From Parastagonospora avenae f. sp. tritici 18332-5 (Eukaryota > Ascomycota > Dothideomycetes > Pleosporales > Phaeosphaeriaceae), in contig JAFJTR010000078.1 in the NCBI GenBank assembly GCA_022559985.1, forward strand, positions 1 to 64,000: a stretch of DNA of 64,000 nt, read 5' to 3'. The notes under the pieces were generated by a model. That model searched no databases and was not told the DNA's origin. It saw nothing but the letters and a program-made list of their open reading frames with translations. The position numbers and the translations under genes are program-made. The stretch's first letter is position 1. The number at the start of each line of letters is the position of its first letter. Positions 46,141 to 56,775 of the stretch are shown here, piece by piece.

Positions 46141-47780
46141 AATGGCGAAGTGTATGTGGAGGGGGAGGATTTGATAAAGCGATGGGTATGAGCGACTTGG
46201 ATGATGTCGCTTTCGAGCTGAAGAGTAAAGGTTCCAAGGTTGCCTTGCGCGGTTGTTGAAATCAGAGTGAAATGCTGAAATCCTTTTGGGGTCACCACAG
46301 CTTATGTATACATGCTACCTAGAGCCTAAGCCCTTGATTAGGGTGGTAATTCCTGCAGATTGTGTTGCGGCAAAGCCTTCCAGTGTGGCGAATGTGATAT
46401 CGATGCGGGTGCAGATACGGTGATGAGGTCCTGTGACTCACCGTAAACAGTACAAATTTGCGCAGGAATCCCGTTATATGTCACACTGTAGACTGTCACT
46501 CACGACACTACTCATTGGCGTTGTAGTAATGATTAGGTACATCTACTGTATGCATCGTCAGGAACAAGATTCCAATAACAATGTAAACACCCCGTGAAAC
46601 TTGAGACGGGAGCAGAGAACATGAAGAGAGTTGCTGACCTGTACCCCGGGCAGTTTACGTAGCAAAATCTCCGGTATAGGGGTGTAAAATTCATTGTGTA
46701 AGGGCTAAACCACGGAAGGCACGAGGCACAGTGTTTAGTGCAACACGGAAACATATCTCTTCGCCCAGCGGGGGAATTGCGTCCAGCGGCTGTAACTACA
46801 CACAGGTCGCGCTGGCCGATGGTACGAGTTCAGCATGTCTGAAACGATATGCCTTCGTGAAGTAAATACCCGATGAGTCAGCAAATGGGCTACACAAGTG
46901 AGAACGTGCTTAATTGAAAACTCTCTTTCCAACTCCCTGGACCTAGAAGTCTTCAAAATTGATCGTGACCAAGCCATTCGGTTGGGGAGGTCACAGCAGC
47001 CAGGTAAGCCAAGGAAAACTTTGCAAATTGTTTTCGAAGATGTGTGAATTAATAAAAGTAAAGAATAACATTGACATGCTTTGAATATATGGCTAGATGT
47101 TCCCAAAAGATGTTTGATGCCACACGGTCGACTTGGCTAGCGAGTAGCCGAACTGGAAGCACTTTTGATGGAACATTGCGCATGGTGAGTGAACATCTTT
47201 GGTACGATCTCTCCGTCAAATAATGCGTATTCATTCAGCACTGCCAAAAGGGTCTTGGCGCCAGGACATTCGACGTGAAAGTCTGAGTCTGGTAATTCTT
47301 CACTACCTAGTTTGATCCAGGATAGTTACTTTATTGTCTGTTCCTGAGAGTAGAACTTCGGTGTACTCCAACTATTGTGTGGTCCTCAGGATCTTTGCGA
47401 AAGGATCATAAACGATTCATGTTCCTAGTCAACATGACAAAGACTACACCAACTGCAAGGGAAGAATGCTCCTCTGCTGCTTAAACGTCGATGGCCAGGA
47501 CTCTGCGCTTCCAGGCATTCGTAGCATCCTAGAGTATAATAAGCAGCTTTACGAAATGCTGTGATATAGGTAAAACCCCATACAGCATTCTCTGTATATC
47601 CAATAGCTAGTACACAGTGTTCGCGCACGATGCTGATAACTGTATATCTTCCACGATAATGTTCTTGCCCTATATTTCTAGCATCACACCATTGAATCAC
47701 AAAGACTACAAGCACATTTGATTCTACACCCACATAACTGCAATCTTGTACGGTTTGGAAACACTATCCCCAACACTATC
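46141..47780. other. Intergenic region without a supported gene
   Basis: Minus-strand frames at 46735-47106 and 47425-47733 and several shorter ones show no domain, signal peptide or splice structure I can support. Nothing else seen. Confidence 0.5.
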
Positions 47781-48237
47781 AGAGTTCAGTGATTCCTTCT
47801 TGGACTCTGAAGACTCTCAGCCTGCGTAGCTTGTTTGCAACGATAGTGTCGCAAACACCTACGTTATCGAGCATCCTGACAGCTTTGAGACGCCTCCCTT
47901 CACTTCAGCTCCGCAAGAAGTGTAAATTGGTTGCTTCGAGTGCCATGACTTACACTTCAGAATCATTTATGCATGGACTACTACTCAAACAGTCTCGTTG
48001 AGCTTGCACGATGCAGCACTCAAGCATTTTCGCAACCACTCCGACGCTATATCCATGGACATCGAGTTCCGGAAATTGGCCAAGTTTATGGAGCGAGCTG
48101 ACAGACAGGTCAATGGACGTATGTACGAGCAGGAGCTTTTGGCTCGCTCCAGGGGCATGCTCTTCAACTCTGGTCCTGTCCTGTCCAAGCCAAAGCTCAC
48201 CATGCCATCAACCAACACGACACTCGAGCTACTGTAG
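47781..48237 (+). pseudogene. Probable pseudogene of an unrecognised protein, two in-frame stops
   Basis: One plus frame reads plausible protein from about 47775 to the TAG at 48235-48237. It is broken by TAG near 47827 and TAA near 47924. Segments include NDSVANTYVIEHPDSFETPP before the second stop, and HDAALKHFRNHSDAISMDIE and MERADRQVNGRMYEQELLAR after it. The last 80 codons are open. The stops could be intron-borne rather than mutations, but no convincing GT-AG pair bridges them. No family recognised. It lies convergent to the Utp25 gene. Confidence 0.4.
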
Positions 48238-48411
48238 TTGACGCATGCACCGGAACCGGGAATGCCAAACCACACCGGATCTCCAAGCTAACCAAGGCGG
48301 GCGACAGATCAAGCAATCAATCACGATCGTGATAACAGCAATTCTGCTAGAGACCCTCAAGTTGCTGCCATTTCTGAATGTAGACCCGAACATCGATTCC
48401 TTGAAATACTA

Positions 48412-50694
48412 CTAGTACACGAAGTCAAACACGTCGCCCTTATCCCCCACCATCCTGCTCAATCTCTTCGTACCCACAATCCTTTCCAATTCCATCCTCT
48501 CCCACTTACTGAACATGGCCCTTACACTAGCCTCTGCTCTACTCGTTTCGCCCCTCTCTACACTCTTGCCCACCATACCAACGAGCTCTTCATAAAAGAT
48601 TGGATTCTCCGGGACTCCGTAGAAGACAACGCGTTTCACGCCGCGGATATTGAAGCGATGAAAATGGTGTGCGCGCCCGCTGTATAAGAGCAGCGAGTGC
48701 TTGCCATTCATGAAATGCGAACGGGCTTTTCTGACATCGGTCATGTCTGTATACTCGCTGATCAAAGCATATGAAATGTTGACATCGACGAGAGAGTTGC
48801 GGAGACGTGTGAAGTCGAGGTAACTTGGTACAAACATTAGAATTCCCGGTCCACCCTCCGCCGGTTTGGGGGTGCGTAGAATGGAAGGTAATATCGTGCT
48901 GCTGAAATACTTGAAGCGGGCATCCGGGTCGGCAAGGTGAGATGGAGACTCAAAGCGTAGAAACGTCTGTTTGATGCCGTTGATGCCGTGTGAGAGAGAC
49001 TCGATAAGACCAGCGGAGTAATCCGGGGTGTACTTCAGTCGGCCAAAGAAGTTGCGCATGTGTTTGTTCCAGAGAGTGTTGATCTTTGGAGTTAAGAATG
49101 CCGACATGACGATGGTTTGTCGAACATGCTTGGCGTTGTCGTCGAGGTACCATGGCCGGACGCGGGAAAAGTCACAGCCGTGAGCGTCCTTGGGCTGGAG
49201 GTTGAGGTGCTCGAAGACGAACTCGGCGTGCTCCCAGTTCTGCATGAGGTTCGCGTCGGCTTGTTCCATAATGACCATCTCGATGGACGACAAGAAATCG
49301 TAGTCGCCACTTCGCTTCTTGGGGTCACCTGTTTCGATGGCGCGGCGGAGACCAAGAGGGGAGGCGAAAATGATATCCGAGTTGTAAAAAGTGGAGTAGA
49401 ATTTGAGCGTTTTGCGTGTCAGCTTCACGCCGACACGGAACTCATTCTCGTCGTTACCTTCGAAGAGCTCGCGGAAGTCGGTGGGCTTGTCGTCGGAGAA
49501 AGCCTGGTCGGGTCTGTGAAACTGGTCAAGGAAGCGCTTCTTGTTTTCTTGTTGCTCAAAGGTGAAGAGGCTCGTGATGGAGTCTACAACGCGGACGCAG
49601 GCTTGCTTCGTCTCGAGCAAAAATAGGATCTTTGGCCGCGTGAAACCCTGGTCGCGATACTCTACATCATCGCCTTCATTTGCGGCAGCGAGCTTTGCGT
49701 TGTTCTTCAGAACCCGGTCGCGACCTATGAGGATGTGATTGAGTGCGTGCAAGCAGGCGATATCGCGCATTCGCGCAGCATTGTGTACGGTCCTCGCTGC
49801 AAACAGAACGTCTTGATATCCGAAGATGGAAGGCGCGACGACCTGTTCGTGACCTTCGTTGAGATTGCCGACTACTTTCTGCGCGTTCTCGGCGAGTCGT
49901 GCCTTCAGCTGCACATCCTGTGTGCTCTTGAGCTTCCGCCTGTCAAAGGCTGTGTTGTCTGCGCTGGGCACCTGGAGCAGTCCCCTCCCTCCAGCAGCAT
50001 CCAGCTTCTTAGTCAACCATTGATTTTCCGATATTCTCCGCAACCGCATCGCTAGCTCGTTCTCGTCGGGATTCGCAAAATGAGCCTCGAAGCTCTCGAA
50101 ACCGTCCTGGGTTTCGTCCGATGCATCTTTTATTTGTGCTCCGTCGTCGCTTGCTGCATCCTCCTCTGGATCCTCGACCAAGGCATCGCCGTCGAACATA
50201 GCTTCGTGCTCGTCTTCTGTGAGATTGGACCTGTTTCTGTTTACCTTTTGCTGTGGCTCTCCGGCAACGTGAACATCCTCCCCAGCCAGCTTGCGTTTCT
50301 TGCGCCCGTGGGCTTCTTGACGCTCATTCTGCTTCGCGACAGTGGAAAGAGACTGCAGCAGCGCAGCGTAGGCATTTGAGTTGGGTTGCGCATCCTCTTC
50401 GTCTTCGTCATCGTCGGACATGGAGCCGTCTGAATCTTCGGACTGACTTTCTTCAGGCTCGGGCGCGTATCGAACGTCGGAAGCTCTGCGTCGCATCAGC
50501 ACCGCGTCTCTTGGTGTCGCAATTCGGCTCCGTACTCACGCATCTTCCACCTCGTCTCTCGTCCTTGCTGCAGCAAAACCGCCTCTCGCGCCGCCGCATG
50601 ATCCACCCCTTCCTCTTCCTCCTCCTCTTCCTCCTCCTCTCGCTCCGCCCCGTCCTCGTCCGCGGAAACCGCCTCGTCCCCTCGTTGGCGCCAT
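48412..50694 (-). CDS. UTP25: U3 snoRNP-associated protein Utp25 (digestive organ expansion factor family)
   Basis: The protein has 742 residues from two exons (50694-50540 and 50485-48412). The C-terminal half matches the Utp25 family: VIMEQADANLMQNWEHAEFV, FLTPKINTLWNKHMRNFFG, the ALISEYTD segment, SRAHFMNGKH-like and LLYSGRAHHFHRFNIRG, then VVFYGVPENPIFYEELVG. It is a DEAD-box-helicase-like fold lacking the catalytic motifs, and acts in the small-subunit processome for pre-18S rRNA in the nucleolus. The start in the upstream exon gives an Arg/Gly box (MAPTRGRGGFRGRGRGG), usual for nucleolar proteins, joined through a 54-bp intron to the acidic stretch. The promoter is shared with divergent eIF3f (306 bp). 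Confidence 0.93.
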
Positions 50695-51000
50695 TGCTTT
50701 TGGCCTTTCTCCTGTGCCTGATCTCTTCCAACTACAATTTCTTCTGCCTGCGGTCGTATCCGGCCCTCCTCACGCAAGCTGGCGCTGTCTTCGTCGAGTC
50801 GCGATGCTGATGCTGCACGTAAAAGTCGCGGTCCCCACCAGAAAATAAATCTTGGTGGCCCGTGCTAGCGAACCGCACCTGCCCAGATTTCGCGAACAAT
50901 ATCATCGCCTACCCCACCAACGACTGCATCTCGACAGCCCCCCGTCGCCTCACGATCCGACCCTAAATCCCGCAATCGCTCGAATAGTCGCCGCTTCACC

Positions 51001-52126
51001 ATGTCTGAGCGAGACTCGTTTCTCCACCTGGCGCGCCCGCTTGGCCCAGCCCCCGTCGGTGCTCAACCCTCGACAGCCCCGCTGAACGTCGCCATACAAC
51101 CCCAGGTACGCGCCTACGCGAGATAGCAGTGGGAATTGCGCTGATAATGTGACCAGGCCGTCTTCTCAATACTCGACCACTCGCTCCGCCGCCCCGCCGA
51201 CCAAGAACGTGTAATTGGCACTCTCCTCGGCACCCGCAGCGAAGATGGCACCGAAATCGAGATCCGCAACTGCTACGCCGTCCCCCACACGGAAACTGCC
51301 GAGCAGGTCGAGGTCGACATGGACTACCAGAAGCAGATGCTCGCCCTCCACCTGCGCGCAAACCCCAGGGAAGTGCTGGTTGGCTGGTATGCGACGAGCA
51401 GCGACCTCAACACCTTTTCCGCCCTCATCCAGAACTTCTACAGCCAGCAGGGCGATGGCACTTGGCCCCATCCCGCTGTACATCTTACCGTATCCACGGT
51501 GCCTGGCCAGGACATCGAATCGCGGACATATATCTCTGCGCCAATTGGCGTGACTGCTGAGCGTGCGGCCGACTCGTGCTTGTTCATCCCGGTACCCCAC
51601 GAGATCAAGTACGGCGAGGCTGAGAAGTCTGGTTTGGAGCTTATTTCCTCGGCAAAGGATCGCGAGGACAGGTCACAGGAGATCATGACTGACCTGGACT
51701 CGTTGGAGCGCGCTGTCCAGCATGTTCTGGATATGTTGGAGCGCGTCTCCAACTACGTCAATAATGTGCTTGACGAGGAGGCAGAGCCATCGTCCGCGCT
51801 CGGACAGTTCTTGATGAATGCTCTTAGTCTGGCACCCAAGGTCGACCCAGCTGACATTGAGCGTGACTTGTATGTTGCATTACCGATACGACTGATCGAT
51901 TACTGACGAATACAGCAACAACCACATCCAAGACGTCCTCGTTGTTTCCTACCTCGCCAACACCATCCGCACACAGATCGACCTCTCCAACCGTCTCGCA
52001 ACTGCTGCTCTTACCATGGGCGGCACTGATGCTCTTGCCGGTGACGGACAAAAAGACGGAGGGGACAGGAAACAGGGCGGTGACCGGAGGAATAAGGGTA
52101 GGCAGCAGAGGACGCAAGAGGCATGA
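51001..52126 (+). CDS. Translation initiation factor eIF3 subunit F (MPN domain)
   Basis: The protein has 342 residues from three exons: 51001-51105, 51157-51869 and 51916-52126. The MPN domain covers about 25-165: VFSILDHSLRR, IGTLLGTRSEDGTEIEIRNCYAVPH, and REVLVGWYATSSDLN with VHLTVST. It lacks the JAMM metal-binding histidines, as expected for the eIF3f scaffold. The C-terminal helical part has [24 protein letters not shown] and ends in a charged GDRRNKGRQQRTQEA tail. Cytosolic, part of the eIF3 complex on the 40S subunit. Convergent with TAF13. Confidence 0.95.
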
Positions 52127-52633
52127 GCTTCGTCTGATTGAAGTTGCATGTTTCCCAAGTCCGGAATCCGCGTCGAGAACGAGACGCAGCACAAATGCGA
52201 TCAAAGATGCCGCGTCCGGGGGAGGGCAGCGTTGGAGTAAGCGATTCGGCAAGAAGTGGAACGCTGAAAAAAGGGCCATGATCATGAGGTATGATTTGCT
52301 CATGAGCCTGGCGTTACCGGACATTTGTGAGGCCCTGTATTAGCATAGCAGGCCCAACATTGCATGCATTAGACCCAGCTTCAAGAGGAGCAGGAATCCA
52401 AATCTTTCCAAACTTGACTTCACGGCGCATGTCCAGCCCTGTTCTTGAGTGTGAAAGGGTCAAGCCCAATAATTGACGTCCGGAGAACTGCTGCAATATG
52501 CTCCGAATCCTCGAACGCCGATGTATGCTAATCTTTGAAAACGCCCAAGCAATGCTTATACCCCAAGATCAAAACTCCGAGCATACATTCGACCAGACTC
52601 GGTCATGTGCTCGCATCACTGGCCCGTCAACAT

Positions 52634-53143
52634 TCATGCACTCATGACTGTGCTCGCATCGTCTCCACCAGCATCCTTCTTCTTCTTCCGTTTCTTCTTC
52701 TCTCCACCATCGGCCTCATCGACCTTCTTTTTCTTCGAGGCCTTCTCTCCCGCCCCGCCTTTGCCCTCCTCGCCACCATCCTCCTTATCTCCCTTGCCCA
52801 ACACAGCGCCCTCATCCGTGTCGAACGCCTTCCTCTTCCTCTTGAGCTCCTTGTCCGTCTCCAGCATATCGCTCACCCTGCCCAACTTGACCGTATCGCG
52901 CCTCAGCATGAATTTGAAGTCATCTAGCTTGATTTTCGCACGCCGAGCATGATGGGCCACGGACGCGGCTTCGTGACATGTCTCGATGATGTAGTCGGTG
53001 ATGATCTCGTCGAGGACGCGCACGGTTTCCGGGAGCGGGTAGTCGTTGTCGCCAAAGGCGAGGAGGAAGGCTTCTACTTGGGTGGGCGTTACTACTGAGC
53101 TGGGAGGGACGCGCGGCTGGATGCGGTCTTTGCGCTTGGACAT
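52634..53143 (-). CDS. TAF13: TFIID subunit TAF13
   Basis: 169 residues. The histone-fold domain covers about 25-100: AFLLAFGDNDYPLPETVRVL, DEIITDYIIETCHEAASVAH and KLDDFKFMLRRDTVKLGRVSDML. A lysine-rich tail follows (KASKKKKVDEADGGEKKKRKK). The open frame extends upstream to 53308. The Met at 53143 (MSKRKDRIQPR) was chosen because it begins immediately before the conserved domain and the upstream part is non-homologous, Ser/Pro-rich. A nuclear general transcription factor that pairs with TAF11. Confidence 0.93.
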   Translation of the reverse strand: MSKRKDRIQPRVPPSSVVTPTQVEAFLLAFGDNDYPLPETVRVLDEIITDYIIETCHEAASVAHHARRAKIKLDDFKFMLRRDTVKLGRVSDMLETDKELKRKRKAFDTDEGAVLGKGDKEDGGEEGKGGAGEKASKKKKVDEADGGEKKKRKKKKDAGGDDASTVMSA

Positions 53144-53745
53144 TGTGGGCTGCAGTGATAGGGTGGTTGAAGGCGCGAGGGGAATGTAGAGAGAGGTTGA
53201 GAGGGGGATAGTTTGGGCTGGTGTGCGATATGTACATGTTGAAGGGCGGTGATAGGCAGGCATAGACAATGCAAACGGGCGCCTGATGTGCTCAGAGTGA
53301 AGGTACACGTCAGTTCACTTACAGTCTTGTGTGGGAAACTGCTGGCCCTTTTGGCGCAGTCGCATACGCACCTCCGTCATCGTGCGAGCTGCTGTGGTGC
53401 TCTCACTCGTGCCTCGATCTGTCGCGTCGTATGTGTATTATACCAGGATGGGCTTCGGTCGCATGTAGAGCCTTGAGCGCTCCTCAGCTTGGTAGGCGCA
53501 GGGTGAATGATGCGGTCGCTGTCAAAGGGAATCAAAGTCGCGACGCACGACGCGCACATACAATGACGATTTCCCATGCGCACAGACAGAAACATTCCCC
53601 ACCGAACCCCGTCGCGACAACGAACATCTGGCCCGACAGCATTCTCCAGGCTTCCGTATCCAAGTCACCCACTTCATTTACCAGCCATCCCTAAGCCTCC
53701 CAGACATCGAGTTCCCCCACACTTCCTCCGGTACACGACGCGACC

Positions 53746-54042
53746 ATGACAGCGCTCTTCAACTTCCACTCCCTCCTCCTCGTCATCCTCCTCACAATCT
53801 GCACCTCGACCTACGCACATTACGTCTTTCCCGGAATAATGGACAGGAACAAGGCGAATCCGTTCGTCAGTCCGGTGTGGAAGGCCGCACGTGTCGGCGA
53901 GCGCCTGAGTCCGTATGTCGCTGTCGCGTGTGTGGTCATGGCTGTAAGTACATGTTCATTGCGGACGAGGAACAACGGGAAGGAGGTATCATGAGGCAGC
54001 AGGCTAACGTGCTATGGGTAGGGTCTTGAACTTTGGGGGTGA
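53746..54042 (+). CDS. KSH1: Protein kish (Ksh1/TMEM167 family)
   Basis: 72 residues from two exons (53746-53943 and 54022-54042). The sequence MTALFNFHSLLLVILLTICTS, the HYVFPGIMDRNK segment and ARVGERLSPYVAVACVVMA match the small secretory-pathway membrane protein kish, with two transmembrane segments. The short last exon encodes GLELWG after a GTAAGT...TAG intron that has a CTAAC branch site. Reading through the donor would add an unrelated tail. It acts in the early secretory pathway (Golgi). Divergent from TAF13. Confidence 0.92.
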
Positions 54043-54876
54043 ATGCTGAACCGGCATGGTATGGAGGAAACGACGATTCGCAACCGCACCGCTTGGAAGA
54101 ATGCTGGAGGCGAGGAACAGAGCGAACATCAAGCATTGGGCGAGGCGTTATGGAGTCTGTATTCAAAGTGACAGATGGCAGCTTGAAAGGCTTGCTGCAC
54201 GAAGAAGAAACGAACTTGTCCTCACCACCGGTGTGGGCCATTAGATGCCAGCCGTGATGCACTTTGTGTGTTCGCAAGTCGCATTGTAGATAGCAAGCCA
54301 GAGGCACATGTACTTGTCCGTGCACATCAACTCATCTTGCACAAGTGTATCCAAAATAATTGACATCTTTCATCGTAACATTAAAGGTATATACAACTCA
54401 AGACTAACTATGCATCCTCAACACGCAGTTGCCAGTCTTCCCATGACCGCCCAAACCACCAAGTATAAGAAAAGTGCATTAGTACAATACAAAAGTGTAC
54501 CAGCACCTAATTCCCAACCCAGTCTAAGTTATCCCCGAAGATTCCGTACAAGTAGATGATGATACACAGACGTTTCCAGCGCCTTGACTTTCGTTGAGGC
54601 GCACCGTAACGTGAGAGATGAGATTTCCGCAGCGTTTTGTGGTTGGACAGAAATAAATAAGAAAGTGCCAGCAGTGGGTTGAACCAGAACTACCCAAGTC
54701 CATTGCTAGTACCGTGTATGCCCTCGGGTCGTATCGAGGAAAGTGAAGAGAAGAAAGGAGAAAGCGCGCGGAATATATGACACAGGAAGGATGAAGACGC
54801 ACACACGAAACAAACATCTCCATAACAGTCTCAGCAAAACGATACAATGACAGCCTGAATTAACTGGCTCTCAAAT

Positions 54877-56775
54877 CTAATGCTTGCGACTTGCCTCGCC
54901 TTTTTCGAAACAACCGTGAAGGCCTTGTCGAGACTTTGCGCGCTCATGAGCATGTTCAACGTCACTACCGTCCTCGACAACAACGTCATCGTTCATGAGG
55001 ATGTCTGGCTGACTGCGAGCGTCGTCCACGTCTTCATCGTCATCGTCGTCGTGGTCACTAACCAGACCAGGGTTAGACTCAGCCGTGTGCGGGCTGAGAT
55101 CTGCCGGTGAGTCGAGCAAGTCGTGGCCATTTTCGGAACTGATGGGAGACGGAAACGACAGTGGAAGGCGCGCCTGACTTTGCGCACTACCCTTCTTGCT
55201 GCCTGGCCGTGCAACTGGTACCTTGCTACTGGATGCAGCGGGGACACCGTTCGCAGGCAGACGAGCAAATTGAGGCGGTTGAGTTGCTGTCGGTGTCGGG
55301 AGAGCAGTGGAGTCCGCAAAGTCGTCATCTGATGTTTCTAGGGCGTCAAGGTCAACCTTTGCTCGTGCAGTCTCAACGAGTGATTTGAAATCACCAGTGA
55401 AGCCAGAGTTCAGTAGCTGAGCTCGCAGATAAGACGGCATGCTCGAGTTCTTGAAGGTCTCGGGTGACACCTTCGAGTTGTCACGTGGTGTTGCGGTGGT
55501 ATCGCGATGCACATCCTTTGCTTGCGCAGCGGGAACTGCTGACGCTGCCAACTGGTGAACAATGCCGGGAGTCGTTGCAACTGGGAAGGCGACTGCAGGT
55601 GTAGCTGCTGGTGTGCTCGCGGGTTCAGTCGCTGTTACCGGATTGCCAGTTTCGTTGACGTCGACGAGAACACCACAAGCAATGGCTGCCTGGTCGTGGC
55701 TCTTGAAGATTTGGTTGTGCTTGATGCGACAGTGGTTGAGAAAGCCCTGCGTGTTTGAGAAGTTGCTGTGTTGGCAGGATGCGCAGTAGAGGCGGACCCA
55801 TTGTCCGTCGGTGGATCGCTTGTGCAGCAGAGGATCAATCTTTGGCGCAGGTGCTGGAGTTTCACCAAGGGCCGGAATCTTCAACATTCCAGTTGAAGTC
55901 CGTGACGTGCGGCCTCTGCTCGCTGAACCATAGTCCCCGAAGCTGCCGCGCGTCGTCCTGCCCTCACCGGCCCCAAAGTAACCATGAGCCTGCTGTGCAA
56001 GAGCACGCTCCGAAACGGGATCAAATTTGGCGTCTGAAATCAGCCATTTGGAGTAGTGACGAGTGTAGGGCCCGTCGGTGACTCCCCATGGCGCCGCATA
56101 CTGAGGTGTCGTGAAGCCAGAGGGAGGCTGCAAAGACGCGCCAACGCCCAGGCTGAGCTGCTCTGAAAGCGCCTCAGTGCCAGGGTACGGAATCAGCGAA
56201 CACCGCCTCAGCTGCTCAAGAGCGACTTGGCATTTGGCAAGCTCCTGCTCGATCAAACGGAGCTCGTTGTGCTTGAGCAGAATCTCCATGTCGATTTGTG
56301 CCTCGATGGCTTGTTGCGCGGGGGAAAGTCCAGTGTTCATAGTGATAGTAGGTGTGTTGACAGACTCAGGTTTGGCAGCTGAAATTTGTACCTTGACAGC
56401 TTTGCTCTTGCTTGGGTCTTCTTTCCTGGACGGCTTGGGTCGCGAGTCCACTGCTTCCGCAGTAGAAAACTTGGGCGCGACTTGTGCAGTCGCAAACTTC
56501 ACAGACTCTGGGACTACTCCATTGATCGAGTTCGCACTTCCATTCGCAACCATTGCTGGCTTCGCCTCGCCTTGCGCTCCCTTCCACTTCTTCACTACAT
56601 GCGCTTGCTGCGCCGATGCCGGCTCAGGACTGTCGGTCCTTTTCCGCTTGATCTTGTTCATGAAATTTGGCATTTCGACGACAGGCATCGGCCGTGCCTT
56701 GTGCAATGTTGACTTTTCCATGATCTTGTCGCCAGGCGACTCGGTGCTCCATGGAAGGCGGAACATGGACTGCAT
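54877..56775 (-). CDS. AHC1-like C2H2 zinc-finger protein, probable histone acetyltransferase-complex component
   Basis: A 632-residue single frame. A central zinc finger of type C-x2-C-x12-H-x4-H (LYCASCQHSNFSNTQGFLNH, then CRIKH) lies about residues 330-355, flanked by HNQIFKSHDQAAIACGVLVD. It is preceded by a coiled coil (about 155-195, QAIEAQIDMEILLKHNELRL) and a conserved DGPYTRHYSKWLISDAKFDP block. The remainder is low-complexity, with an acidic DHDDDDDEDVDD run near the end. This arrangement resembles the fungal AHC1-like/YEATS-associated proteins of ADA-type HAT complexes. A nuclear location is inferred. Family assignment is from memory of the finger pattern, so a general uncharacterised zinc-finger protein remains possible. 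Confidence 0.7.
   Translation of the reverse strand: MQSMFRLPWSTESPGDKIMEKSTLHKARPMPVVEMPNFMNKIKRKRTDSPEPASAQQAHVVKKWKGAQGEAKPAMVANGSANSINGVVPESVKFATAQVAPKFSTAEAVDSRPKPSRKEDPSKSKAVKVQISAAKPESVNTPTITMNTGLSPAQQAIEAQIDMEILLKHNELRLIEQELAKCQVALEQLRRCSLIPYPGTEALSEQLSLGVGASLQPPSGFTTPQYAAPWGVTDGPYTRHYSKWLISDAKFDPVSERALAQQAHGYFGAGEGRTTRGSFGDYGSASRGRTSRTSTGMLKIPALGETPAPAPKIDPLLHKRSTDGQWVRLYCASCQHSNFSNTQGFLNHCRIKHNQIFKSHDQAAIACGVLVDVNETGNPVTATEPASTPAATPAVAFPVATTPGIVHQLAASAVPAAQAKDVHRDTTATPRDNSKVSPETFKNSSMPSYLRAQLLNSGFTGDFKSLVETARAKVDLDALETSDDDFADSTALPTPTATQPPQFARLPANGVPAASSSKVPVARPGSKKGSAQSQARLPLSFPSPISSENGHDLLDSPADLSPHTAESNPGLVSDHDDDDDEDVDDARSQPDILMNDDVVVEDGSDVEHAHERAKSRQGLHGCFEKGEASRKH

Noticed and set aside
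47425..47733. 102-codon minus frame as a cysteine-rich secreted protein
   Set aside because: No signal peptide, irregular cysteines only at the end, and no homology recognised.
50496..50777. Glu-rich 93-codon frame upstream of Utp25
   Set aside because: It is the shifted frame of the RGG-box exon and intron of Utp25.
53143..53308. Upstream extension of TAF13 to the Met at 53308
   Set aside because: The added 55 residues are Ser/Pro/Thr-rich and non-conserved. The histone fold begins directly after the Met at 53143.
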